From Flavobacterium urumqiense (GTDB lineage Bacteria; Bacteroidota; Bacteroidia; Flavobacteriales; Flavobacteriaceae): DNA of 64,000 bases. Below, piece by piece: positions 18,030 to 28,878 of this stretch. The notes beneath the pieces were generated by a model, which had not been told where the DNA came from, made no database searches, and worked only from the letters and a program-made list of their open reading frames with translations. A program made the translations under genes and the position numbers. Within the stretch, counting starts at the first letter, position 1. Each line of letters starts with the position of its first letter. The stretch is taken from contig NZ_FNVP01000005.1 of NCBI RefSeq assembly GCF_900108015.1, forward strand, positions 1 through 64,000, written 5' to 3'.

Positions 18030-19787
18030 TTACGCTTTCTCTTTGTCGAAAATTAAATCCAAACCGCCAGCAATCAAATGCGCTACTTCAGGTCTTTTTT
18101 GTTTTAATTGATCGAGATAAACCATTATTTCCTGTAGTAATTGCGGTTCGTTTCGGTCCTTCAAAAGCTCTGCGATTTCAACAGCCAGCAACCAATCGTT
18201 TGGATGATTATCTCGTAATTTTTCAAAAATTGGTGCCAAAGAAGTTTCCGTATCCTTGGTTTCTCTCATGTTACGAATTGTTTGGTATAAAACCTCTAAA
18301 TCATCGCGTTCTGCGGTATGTTTTGCTTTAATGGTTTTACTGGTTGGAACATGCGAAATCATATCAAAACTATTTACATCAGCAGGACCTGAAAAAGCCG
18401 AAATCACTTTTTTACCAACAGCCATATCGTAAATTCCCCATTCCGGTTGAAACAAAATAGTTTCTCCGTGTGTCACTGTACAATTCTTTAAACTGATTAA
18501 AATTATTTCACCGTGCAGATTTCTTGATCCGGTGATAATTTCTCCTTTTACGGTAATATCTCCTTCAAATTCAAGTGTTACGGTTTTACTTTCAGTGATG
18601 GAATAAGCGCTTAAATCTCTTGGACTCATGTCTTCAATCGCGAGATTTATACCTTTTAATTTCCCAATAGGACTTCCAAAACCTTGCGGATGTTTGGCCG
18701 TTCCATGACCCACTAATTCTTTTTCTCGATATGATAATGCTGTTTTTCCTGTAGTTTGTATATAAACAGGTTTTCCTTCTTCTTCAATAACATTGGTAAA
18801 AACTCCCGAAATCTGAATTCCAGTACTCAGTTCAATCGTTCCTAAAGCATTCGAATGAATCAGCTTATTGATTCCTGATAATCCTCCGGTGCGCAATGCC
18901 ATTTTATTGGCAAACTCTTCCAAAACCAAACTTAAATACGCAAAATCTGGAGTGACATAAAGTTGAGGTTGCAGTTTTGTAATGTCAAAACTCTGATTCG
19001 CTGCTGATATGTCATAAGGCATTTTCTTCACATTATCCGTCATACACCACGCACTTTCTCCAATAGATGAAAGCAGTCCGGCACCGTAAATTTTTGGATT
19101 GTCGATAGTTCCAATCAAACCATATTCCACAGTCCACCAATGCAGATTTCTTATTTGCGCCATTTCAGATAATTCGCCCATGTTATTCTGCAAATCTTCC
19201 ACCGCTTTTTCGGCAGCATCAATGTCAGCTTGCGGTGTATCTTCGGCTTCTTTCAGGATAGAAAGCAGTCGGATGGCTTCATACATTTGGTAATCTTTGT
19301 GCGAAGAAATCGCTTTGCACCCTATTTCTCCAAAACGACGCAGGTATTCTGCATATTCCGGATTTGCAATAATAGGGGCATGACCTGCACCTTCGTGAAT
19401 AATATCCGGTGCAGGCGTGTATTCTATATGTTCGAGTTGACGAATGTCGGAAGCAATTACAAGCACATTATACGCCTGAAATTCCATAAAAGCATTTGGT
19501 GGAATAAATCCGTCTACCGCAACCGCTGCCCAACCTATTTCGGTCAAAATACGGTTCATGCCATACATGCTCGGAATATTGTCAATCTCAATTCCCGTTT
19601 TTTTCAATCCTTCCAGGTAGGAACTATGCGCCACTTTTGATAAATAAGCTACATTTTTGCGCATCACATAACGCCAAACCGCTTGATTTATGGGCGTATA
19701 ATCGCTATAATCCTGAGGTTTGATGAATTGTTTTAAGTGCTTTGGCAATCGGTCTAATAACGGATTGCTTACTATAGTTGAGTTCAT
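18030..19787 (-). CDS. Aromatic amino acid hydroxylase (phenylalanine 4-monooxygenase-like)
   Basis: A 585-residue pterin- and iron-dependent hydroxylase, probably converting phenylalanine to tyrosine. The two-His-one-Glu iron site is visible: HEGAGH (H131, H136) and E221 in HWWTVEYGLIG. The catalytic domain takes up residues 1-320, with a helical insertion at about 176-205. Beyond it lies an unusually long C-terminal extension of about 265 residues, while ordinary bacterial enzymes end near 260-300. The start ATG at 19787 is preferred over an upstream in-frame TTG (19814), which overlaps the -7 box TACTTTTG. Confidence 0.9.
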   Translation of the reverse strand: MNSTIVSNPLLDRLPKHLKQFIKPQDYSDYTPINQAVWRYVMRKNVAYLSKVAHSSYLEGLKKTGIEIDNIPSMYGMNRILTEIGWAAVAVDGFIPPNAFMEFQAYNVLVIASDIRQLEHIEYTPAPDIIHEGAGHAPIIANPEYAEYLRRFGEIGCKAISSHKDYQMYEAIRLLSILKEAEDTPQADIDAAEKAVEDLQNNMGELSEMAQIRNLHWWTVEYGLIGTIDNPKIYGAGLLSSIGESAWCMTDNVKKMPYDISAANQSFDITKLQPQLYVTPDFAYLSLVLEEFANKMALRTGGLSGINKLIHSNALGTIELSTGIQISGVFTNVIEEEGKPVYIQTTGKTALSYREKELVGHGTAKHPQGFGSPIGKLKGINLAIEDMSPRDLSAYSITESKTVTLEFEGDITVKGEIITGSRNLHGEIILISLKNCTVTHGETILFQPEWGIYDMAVGKKVISAFSGPADVNSFDMISHVPTSKTIKAKHTAERDDLEVLYQTIRNMRETKDTETSLAPIFEKLRDNHPNDWLLAVEIAELLKDRNEPQLLQEIMVYLDQLKQKRPEVAHLIAGGLDLIFDKEKA

Positions 19788-19811
19788 ATCGAAAACCTTG
19801 TAGTTATAGTG

Positions 19812-19819
19812 CAAAAGTA
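19812..19819 (-). promoter_or_regulatory. -7 box of the hydroxylase gene
   Basis: TACTTTTG on the minus strand fits TAnnTTTG and ends 24 bases before the chosen ATG. Repeat copy 3 begins just upstream (19828). Confidence 0.55.
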
Positions 19820-19827
19820 CGAATTTC

Positions 19828-19979
19828 AGGAGCTATTTCCCGCTTTTCATTGCAAGTTTTTGCAAACCCGTTTGTTTTTCTGAAGTTCATAAAAGAGCTT
19901 CCTTTGGTCGCTTTTTATAAACTAGAAAAACCAAAACGGCTTTCGCAAAAAGCTTTTCATTTCACTCGGGGCTAGGGGA
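19828..19979 (-). repeat. Dispersed intergenic repeat, copy 3
   Basis: Same family as 1160-1305 and 12943-13084. Read on the minus strand it has an AGCCCCGAGTGAAATGAAAA head, the 17-mer AGCGACCAAAGGAAGCT (19896-19912, identical to copy 1) and an AAGCGGGAAATAGCTCCTG tail. It separates the hydroxylase promoter from the end of the ABC-3C cassette. Confidence 0.75.
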
Positions 19980-20000
19980 GTTGGGGGATAATTGGTTTTT

Positions 20001-22518
<2,518 letters not shown>

Positions 22519-22522
<4 letters not shown>

Positions 22523-23706
22523 GAGTTTTTAGGATTTAGTTTCCAATATAAATTATCATTTTCATTTATTAAATTATGAATCACTCCATTTCTATAAATC
22601 ATGGGGGTGTCGTTAAAAATGTCAAAACTTTGGACAGGAGCACTAATTGTTTCATCATAAAAAATTTGTGATTCACGGATTGTTTTATTTACATTACAAT
22701 TATTTGAAGCAATTCTATGTTTTGATTTGAATGTTCTTAATAAATCACTTTCATAACTTTTCACTGATTTTAATTTTGAACTTCTATGATTAAATTCAGA
22801 CATTAATGTTTTAATCGTGAAACAGTAATCACTTATTGCTTCAATAATCACTTCTTCTTCATGCTTAATTTCTTCGATTTTTATTGCAAATGCATAACTT
22901 TTTTTCTCTTCTATTTCAAATTCATTAGTTTCTTTAAAGGAATCTATAATTGGAAATAAAATACTTTCTTCTTTAAATCTTTGATTTATATCTTTACACT
23001 CCTGAATGAAGTCAGAATAACTTATTTCCCATCCTACATTGTAAATCTCTTTTCTAATTACAAAACCTAATAAAGAATTAAAAGCTTGATTTTTGTTGTT
23101 TTCTGGAATATGTTTTAATTCTCTTTCAATAATCTCTTTTGGAAGTAAATCTCTTTTAGTTGCCGAATCAATAATGAAGACTTTATTGATAATATTTTTT
23201 ATTTTAACTTCATTATTGGTTTCCAGAATATTTTCCATCAATTTTAAAGATTTTGGTTTAGTGACTTTTTTATCGCCATTTTTCCATTCTTTCTCTCTCA
23301 TTATGAATCTTCCATTAGATTTAACCACTATGTTTTTTAATTCAGCATACTTCGAATCGAGATCTAAATCATTCCATTTGTTAAAAATTGATTTTACACC
23401 AATTTCTTGAGTAGTTAGTATGACTAATTCATTATATTTTTCATGGTTAAATTTAGGATTCATCCAATTATTTAATGTTTTCCAAAAATTTAAATGTGAA
23501 TCAGTTAATGGATCAAAATATTCTTTTACTTCTATTTGTTTATTGTTTTCATTATTTGATGTATTGAAAATACTGACATCACCATCGGTTTCTATATAAA
23601 CACAATTATCTACTTTCATTTCAAAGCACTTTTGAACAGCGATTAAAAACTGTGTAATAATGGCCCCAGTGGGTTCAGGAGATGAGAATGATAGTTTTTT
23701 GTTCAT
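22519..23706 (-). CDS. ABC-3C effector-like protein with Cap4/DUF4297-type nuclease domain
   Basis: A 395-residue protein, first gene of the cassette. The N-terminal 90 residues resemble the DUF4297 (Cap4) double-strand DNA nuclease: IETDGDVSIF (E39, D41, D43), QIEVKEY (E59-x-K61) and DSHLNFWKTLNNW, a PD-(D/E)xK arrangement. The rest is alpha-helical and matches the general plan of ABC-3C C-terminal domains, ending with a conserved-looking RNGVIHNLI. A reading as an antiphage nuclease is inference from family and context. No clear promoter is seen in the AT-rich leader (23707-23780). Confidence 0.72.
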
Positions 23707-23885
23707 TGATTGTTTAATTTAATTTTCTCAATTTATTAAAAAAAAGGAAAAAAATATTTCAATCGCTAATATACCCTATTTAAGAAAAAGATTACTTCTA
23801 AGTTATCAACAAAAATGAAAGAATCGGTTTTGTAGAAAGTAAATTTCCTCTTCTAAGAATTTGTATCTTTACTCTATAAAATAAA

Positions 23886-24134
23886 ATGATTATGAATCTT
23901 GAGGCGTATAAAAATCAGATAATCAAAAAACTAATAGCTGTTCCAGATGAAAATTTATTGGAGCAAATAGATGTCGTTTTAAATGGAAATCCTATTGTTG
24001 CATATAGTCTTGATGGCAAATCTTTGACTAAATCCCAATATATAGAACATATTGAATCTATTAGTCAATCTGTTGTAGATGGAACGGAAACCTATACTTC
24101 AGAACAAGTTCGAAGTTATATTTTGGCGAAATAG
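23886..24134 (+). CDS. Antitoxin-like small protein without a toxin
   Basis: An 82-residue protein, probably starting at 23886 or the ATG two codons later (MNLEAYKNQIIKKLIAVPDE). It looks like the antitoxins that precede RelE/ParE toxins in Bacteroidota. No toxin gene follows: the convergent esterase gene ends eight bases away. A TATCTTTA box near 23866 could be its promoter. It may be a solitary antitoxin, a remnant of a pair, or an unrelated small protein. Confidence 0.6.
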   Translation: MIMNLEAYKNQIIKKLIAVPDENLLEQIDVVLNGNPIVAYSLDGKSLTKSQYIEHIESISQSVVDGTETYTSEQVRSYILAK

Positions 24135-24141
24135 TAATTTA

Positions 24142-25275
24142 TTACTCCAACACTTCAAACACCAAAACCTGCGTTTTCTGTTTGTCTGAAAAATTATTGT
24201 CAGATATAAATAGTAGAGATTGATTACCATTTGCCAATTTTGGCCCAAAAGTCAATCCTTCGATATTATCAACAAAAATTCCCAAATCATCCATGTTGAG
24301 CATCAGTTTTTTAGAAACCAATTCCAATTTTTGGTTTTGTAAGGAAGGGTAATCTTTTATGTTAGTTACTTTATTTAAATCACACAAAAATACTTTCACC
24401 GTGCAGGCTTGTGTACCGGTAGAATAGGAACGTTCCACAACCAATAACTGATTTTTGCCATAATACTGAATTGCCGAAACGCCATTCACTGCAAAAGTGC
24501 CTTTCGGATTAGGTTCACGAGCAATAGGTTCGAGTTGATAGCCAAATTGAGCGGTGTTCTTTTTTGTTTTGACATTAAATTGATACAACCGGATCAAACC
24601 CCCTTTGCTGGTATTGGCTTGGGTGCCGTCTTCAAACAAAGGTTCTTCAATGTTAGTATAGATATTTTTATATTTTTTGTCAAAAGTTATCCCTTCTAAT
24701 GTGCCGTTATTTCTTGGACCTTTTTCAAGTTTTTGCATTGCCAAATTTTCTGGCAAGGTTATGTTTCCTAAAAAATCACCTTTTAAATCCATAAAATTTA
24801 GAGAAGGATTTTGTAAAACTTCTTTATCTGCAGTAATCACTCGTGCGCCTTCGCTACTCCAAACCAAAGTGTTCGTTTTTGGATTGAATCGGATGTCTTC
24901 CGGGTCTGCTGAAGTAGTTGGCGTGGTGTTCCAATTGCCATACACTTTTTCGGTTTCATTTTTTAAAGTGGTGACACTTTGGAAATCGATACCTTCTACT
25001 TTATTTTCGAGCAAACGAATTTTTGCAGTATAAAATCTTGAATCATTGAACATTGATCGATCATCACTGATCAAATAATACAAATCATTTTTTGCATCAT
25101 AATCGATTCCTGATAAACCGCCCACTTTAGTATTTTGAAAAGTTTTGTCAAAAGGAATTTCAATGGAGCTTATTAATTTTAAACTCGGATTTGGTTTGTT
25201 TTCAGCCGTTTGCTTTAAATTGGAACAAGAAAAAAGAAGAGCTGGTAAACCGACAAGTAATAATAAATTGCGCAT
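24142..25275 (-). CDS. Esterase-like phytase-family lipoprotein
   Basis: A 377-residue protein with a lipoprotein signal (LPALLFSC) and an esterase-like activity of phytase domain with SGIDYDAKNDLYYLISDDRS near the N-terminus, DPEDIRFNP, and a beta-propeller-like repeat pattern. Probably a phosphatase or phosphodiesterase on the outer face of a membrane. ATG 25275 is preferred because it puts the signal peptide at the N-terminus; an upstream frame adds eight residues. Confidence 0.82.
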   Translation of the reverse strand: MRNLLLLVGLPALLFSCSNLKQTAENKPNPSLKLISSIEIPFDKTFQNTKVGGLSGIDYDAKNDLYYLISDDRSMFNDSRFYTAKIRLLENKVEGIDFQSVTTLKNETEKVYGNWNTTPTTSADPEDIRFNPKTNTLVWSSEGARVITADKEVLQNPSLNFMDLKGDFLGNITLPENLAMQKLEKGPRNNGTLEGITFDKKYKNIYTNIEEPLFEDGTQANTSKGGLIRLYQFNVKTKKNTAQFGYQLEPIAREPNPKGTFAVNGVSAIQYYGKNQLLVVERSYSTGTQACTVKVFLCDLNKVTNIKDYPSLQNQKLELVSKKLMLNMDDLGIFVDNIEGLTFGPKLANGNQSLLFISDNNFSDKQKTQVLVFEVLE

Positions 25276-25336
25276 AAAAGAATGTGTTGCTGTTTGCAAA
25301 AAGGAACATATTTTGGATTAAAAAGCCACTCTAATA

Positions 25337-25738
25337 CTAGGAATTGTTTGTTTGATTTTTCTCAAGATTGCGGAAGTAGTCAATTTTGTAATTAAACATT
25401 TCAGCCATATTTTTTGCGCGAAGTTTAGCTTCTTCAGCTAATGGACCAGAAAATAAGCTGTCAGTGGTTTCCGTGAAAATTTCCATCCAACGATCAAAAT
25501 GTTCTTTAGCAACTGGCAATTGTTTGTGTGGCGGAAATGGGCTTCCGGAATAAGAATGAACTTCGAGTAAAATAGTTTGCCAAAAACGATACATTTTTTC
25601 TAAATGTTCTGGCCAGCGGTTGCCTATTTTTTCGTTGAATATAGGTCCAATAAATTCGTCTTTTTGAACTTTGGAATAAAAAGTATCAACGAGCAATTTA
25701 ATATCTTCGAGCGTAGTAATGTCGGTTTGTAGTGTCAT
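25337..25738 (-). CDS. Group III truncated hemoglobin
   Basis: A 133-residue truncated globin (trHbP). Residues visible: Tyr at B10 (TFYSKV, Y21), the FWQTILLEVHSY block and proximal His in HFDRWM (H80). Members bind O2 or NO and probably protect from nitric oxide or peroxide. ATG 25738 is chosen; the longer frame to 25765 adds nine atypical residues. A second, different trHb lies at 51985, in the nos cluster. Confidence 0.88.
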   Translation of the reverse strand: MTLQTDITTLEDIKLLVDTFYSKVQKDEFIGPIFNEKIGNRWPEHLEKMYRFWQTILLEVHSYSGSPFPPHKQLPVAKEHFDRWMEIFTETTDSLFSGPLAEEAKLRAKNMAEMFNYKIDYFRNLEKNQTNNS

Positions 25739-25798
25739 GATTGGGTATAAAAAAAGCCTACGCAAAGGTAAGCTTTTATGTTTGAATCTGATGGGAAA

Positions 25799-26335
25799 CT
25801 ATTTCGCTTTCGGCGGGAATTGCTCTAAAATTTTAGCCACAAATTCATTGATTTGTTTTTCTTTTTCATTGCGGTTTTCAGTTAAATAGCCAATTCCTTC
25901 GCCTTGCCAAACCAATTCTTTTTTCTTGGCATCAATTAAATCAATATACAATGTTCCTTCCGTTGATGAGGTAACATAAGTGCTACGACCTCCCCATAAG
26001 TAGGGATTCCAGCCCCAACCCCATCCATAACCCCATCCGGCATTGTATTGGTTTACATCTATTCGTTCTCTTTCTTTTGTTAGTATATTAATCAGTAAAT
26101 CTGGATTTTCACTTTTGGTCATTCCTTTTCTGCTTAATTCTGTGTCTATGGCATTGAGGATTCTTTTCTTATCCAATTCTGAAATTTCAACTCTATCTAT
26201 ACCTTTTTTATGAAAAGCATACGTTTTGTATTGATTGAAATCCACATTATTATCATAATCGGAATATACTTTTACGGAAGTGCATGATGCAATTACGAAA
26301 AGTAGAAGTACGGGAAGTAGTTTAATTGCTTTCAT
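25799..26335 (-). CDS. DUF4136 lipoprotein
   Basis: A 178-residue lipoprotein with signal and lipobox (LLFVIASCTS) and a DUF4136 domain (VDFNQYKTYAFHKKG ... GTLYIDLIDAKKKELVWQGEG). A Trp/Gly-rich insert GWGYGWGWGWNPYLWGG sits in the middle, as in many bacteroidetal members. Function unknown. Confidence 0.88.
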   Translation of the reverse strand: MKAIKLLPVLLLFVIASCTSVKVYSDYDNNVDFNQYKTYAFHKKGIDRVEISELDKKRILNAIDTELSRKGMTKSENPDLLINILTKERERIDVNQYNAGWGYGWGWGWNPYLWGGRSTYVTSSTEGTLYIDLIDAKKKELVWQGEGIGYLTENRNEKEKQINEFVAKILEQFPPKAK

Positions 26336-26384
26336 GATTTAATTATTTGATTATTAAATGTTTATTAAAGATACGTTCAAATTT

Positions 26385-28421
26385 TTAAAAATCCAACAAA
26401 TTGTCGGCTACCATGTTCGGGATGGTCACTTTCAACAAAGGTTGGGTCTCCATCGCTCTTTTAATTGCAAATAATGCTCCGTCGTTTCGCGCCCAGCTTC
26501 TTCGGGAAATTCCGTTGTTAACATCCCAGAAAAGCATTGATGCTAAACGTCTTGACGCTTCTTTTGAACCATCAAGAACCATACCAAATCCACCGTTTAT
26601 TACCTCGCCCCAGCCTACGCCGCCGCCATTGTGAATGGATACCCAGGTAGCTCCGCGAAAGCTGTCTCCAATGACATTCTGTATCGCCATGTCGGCTGTA
26701 AATTTTGAACCATCATAGATATTAGAAGTTTCTCTGTATGGAGAATCGGTGCCGGAAACATCATGATGATCCCTGCCTAAAATTATAATTCCTATTTCGC
26801 CTTTGGCAATAGCCTGATTAAAAGCTTCGGCAATATTTACACGCCCCTCGGCATCAGCATATAGAATTCGGGCTTGTGAACCCACAACCAATTTATTTTC
26901 CTGTGCGCCTTTTATCCAATGAATATTATCCTGCATTTGTTGCTGAATTTCTTCGGGAGCTGTTTTGGCCATTTCTTGCAAAACCCGGCAAGCAATTACA
27001 TCTGTTTTGGCTAAATCTTCTGGTTTTCCAGAGGCACAAACCCATCGGAAAGGGCCAAAACCGTAATCAAAACACATCGGTCCCATAATATCCTGTACAT
27101 AACTCGGATACCTGAAATCGATATGATTCTCTGCCATGACATCAGCACCGGCACGGGAGGCTTCCAATAAAAAAGCATTTCCATAATCAAAGAAATACGT
27201 TCCTTTGGCAGTATGTTTATTGATAGCAGTAGTGTGTCTGCGTAATGTTTCTTGTACTTTTATTTTGAATAAATCAGGATTATTAGCCATCATTTCATTA
27301 GCTTCATCAAAGGAAACATCAGCAGGATAATAACCGCCGGCCCAAGGATTATGAAGCGAAGTTTGATCGGATCCTAAATCTATATGAATATTTTCCTGAT
27401 CAAATTTTTCCCAAACATCAACCACATTTCCAAGATATCCGATAGAGACAATTTCTTTATTGGCTTTCGCCAAAGTGACTCTTTTTACCAGTGCATCAAT
27501 ATTTTCAATGACTTCATTAATCCATCCTTGACTGTGGCGAATGCGCGTTATTTTGGGATTTACTTCGGCACAAACGGTGATGCAACCGGCAATATTTCCG
27601 GCTTTAGGTTGTGCGCCGGACATTCCGCCCAAACCAGAAGTGACAAATAAGCCACTTTTTGGACTGCGTTTTATTTTACGAAAAGCATTCAAAACCGTAA
27701 TAGTTGTTCCGTGTACAATTCCTTGCGGGCCAATATACATGTAACTTCCGGCCGTCATTTGTCCATATTGAGAAACGCCTAATGCATTCATTTTTTCCCA
27801 ATCGTCCGGTTTAGAATAATTAGGGATTACCATACCGTTTGTCACAACAACTCGAGGAGCTTCTTTATGCGAAGGAAATAATCCCATTGGATGTCCGGAA
27901 TACATCGTCAATGTTTGCTCATCGGTTATTTCTGATAAGTATTGCATTGTCAATAAATACTGTGCCCAGTTTTGGAATACAGCTCCATTGCCGCCATAAG
28001 TTATCAACTCATGCGGATGTTGTGCAACTGCATAATCTAAATTATTTTGAATCATCAACATAATCGCTTTGGCCTGTTCGCTTTTTCCAGGATATTCATT
28101 AATTGGACGCGCACGCATTTCATAATCTGGACGAAAGCGATACATATAAATACGACCGTATATTTCTAATTCTTGTCGAAATTCTTGTATTAGCTCAGTA
28201 TGATGTTTTGGTTCAAAGTAACGCAAAGCATTGCGAAGAGCTAATTTTTTTTCCTCAGCCGAAAGGATTTCTTTACGTTTTGGAGCATGATTAATGTCGG
28301 TTTCGTATTGTTTAGGCTGAGGTAGTATAGCAGGAATTCCTTGTTTAATTTGTTCTTGGAAAGTCCCGCTCGCCTCCAAAGAGGAAATTGGGTTAAGGGT
28401 TATTTGAGGTAAATTATTCAT
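26385..28421 (-). CDS. hutU: Urocanate hydratase
   Basis: Second enzyme of histidine degradation, converting urocanate to imidazolonepropionate with NAD+ as cofactor. The 678-residue protein is of the longer bacteroidetal type. It shows YMYIGPQGIVHGT, the NAD-binding GLGGMSGAQPKAGN and the C-terminal NGGGVGWGEVINGGFGMVLDG block. No other hut gene is in the window. The first 20 or so residues (NNLPQITLNPISSLEASG) look like an extra piece before the normal TFQEQIKQGIPAILP start and are written by repeat-like DNA. Confidence 0.95.
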   Translation of the reverse strand: MNNLPQITLNPISSLEASGTFQEQIKQGIPAILPQPKQYETDINHAPKRKEILSAEEKKLALRNALRYFEPKHHTELIQEFRQELEIYGRIYMYRFRPDYEMRARPINEYPGKSEQAKAIMLMIQNNLDYAVAQHPHELITYGGNGAVFQNWAQYLLTMQYLSEITDEQTLTMYSGHPMGLFPSHKEAPRVVVTNGMVIPNYSKPDDWEKMNALGVSQYGQMTAGSYMYIGPQGIVHGTTITVLNAFRKIKRSPKSGLFVTSGLGGMSGAQPKAGNIAGCITVCAEVNPKITRIRHSQGWINEVIENIDALVKRVTLAKANKEIVSIGYLGNVVDVWEKFDQENIHIDLGSDQTSLHNPWAGGYYPADVSFDEANEMMANNPDLFKIKVQETLRRHTTAINKHTAKGTYFFDYGNAFLLEASRAGADVMAENHIDFRYPSYVQDIMGPMCFDYGFGPFRWVCASGKPEDLAKTDVIACRVLQEMAKTAPEEIQQQMQDNIHWIKGAQENKLVVGSQARILYADAEGRVNIAEAFNQAIAKGEIGIIILGRDHHDVSGTDSPYRETSNIYDGSKFTADMAIQNVIGDSFRGATWVSIHNGGGVGWGEVINGGFGMVLDGSKEASRRLASMLFWDVNNGISRRSWARNDGALFAIKRAMETQPLLKVTIPNMVADNLLDF

Positions 28422-28438
28422 AGTAATGTTACGTTTTA

Positions 28439-28627
28439 TTATTCATAATCTCTTCTTTTTTCCCCTTTGGGGGTTAGGGGGCTTTCATACGGACAATGAC
28501 GACAGCCACTTTTACAACAATACCCTCTTTTTAAATGGTGTTTTTCTGTAAAGCATTTGTAACCTTCGGGTGTAAAATAGAAATCTTCACCTTCAATTAA
28601 TTTATTTTCATTCTTCTCGTCAATCAT
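28439..28627 (-). CDS. DUF5522 small protein
   Basis: A 62-residue protein with a Cys-rich centre (RGYCCKSGCRHCPY) that could hold a metal, and FTPEGY upstream: the DUF5522 pattern. It lies 17 bases before hutU and may be cotranscribed. Its C-terminal SPLTPKGEKRRDYE is written by a G-rich repeat-like sequence (about 28466-28488), so the last residues may be repeat-derived. Confidence 0.8.
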   Translation of the reverse strand: MIDEKNENKLIEGEDFYFTPEGYKCFTEKHHLKRGYCCKSGCRHCPYESPLTPKGEKRRDYE

Positions 28628-28828
28628 GTTTTGGGATATTCTTTTGTGAAAATTATTTTCAATATTTCAATTTATACGATTCTCTCAAACGATTGAGTTT
28701 TTCATTAAAACAGAATTATCTTAGCAATACAAATTTAGAAATTTTATAAGGGAAGTTAGAATGAATTTCTTTCTATTTTTTGAATCAAATAAAATTGTTT
28801 TATTGCCGTAAATACTTTTAAATTTTTC

Positions 28829-28856
28829 AAAAAAAAAACCACTCGGTCAGGAGTGG
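28829..28856 (-). terminator. Terminator of the 1745-residue T9SS protein gene
   Basis: CCACTC (28839-28844) / GAGTGG (28851-28856); on the minus strand the stem is followed by a long T run (28830-28838). Confidence 0.85.
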
Positions 28857-28878
28857 ATTTTACAGTTATGCTTTTTGA

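Noticed and set aside
23866..23885. Divergent operator shared by the ABC-3C cassette and the antitoxin-like gene
   Set aside because: Only a TATCTTTA word is visible; I found no inverted repeat in 23707-23885 that would support shared control.
25739..25765. Longer N-terminus of the truncated hemoglobin
   Set aside because: The nine extra residues (MRRLFLYPI) do not fit the family and lack a better start signal than the ATG at 25738.
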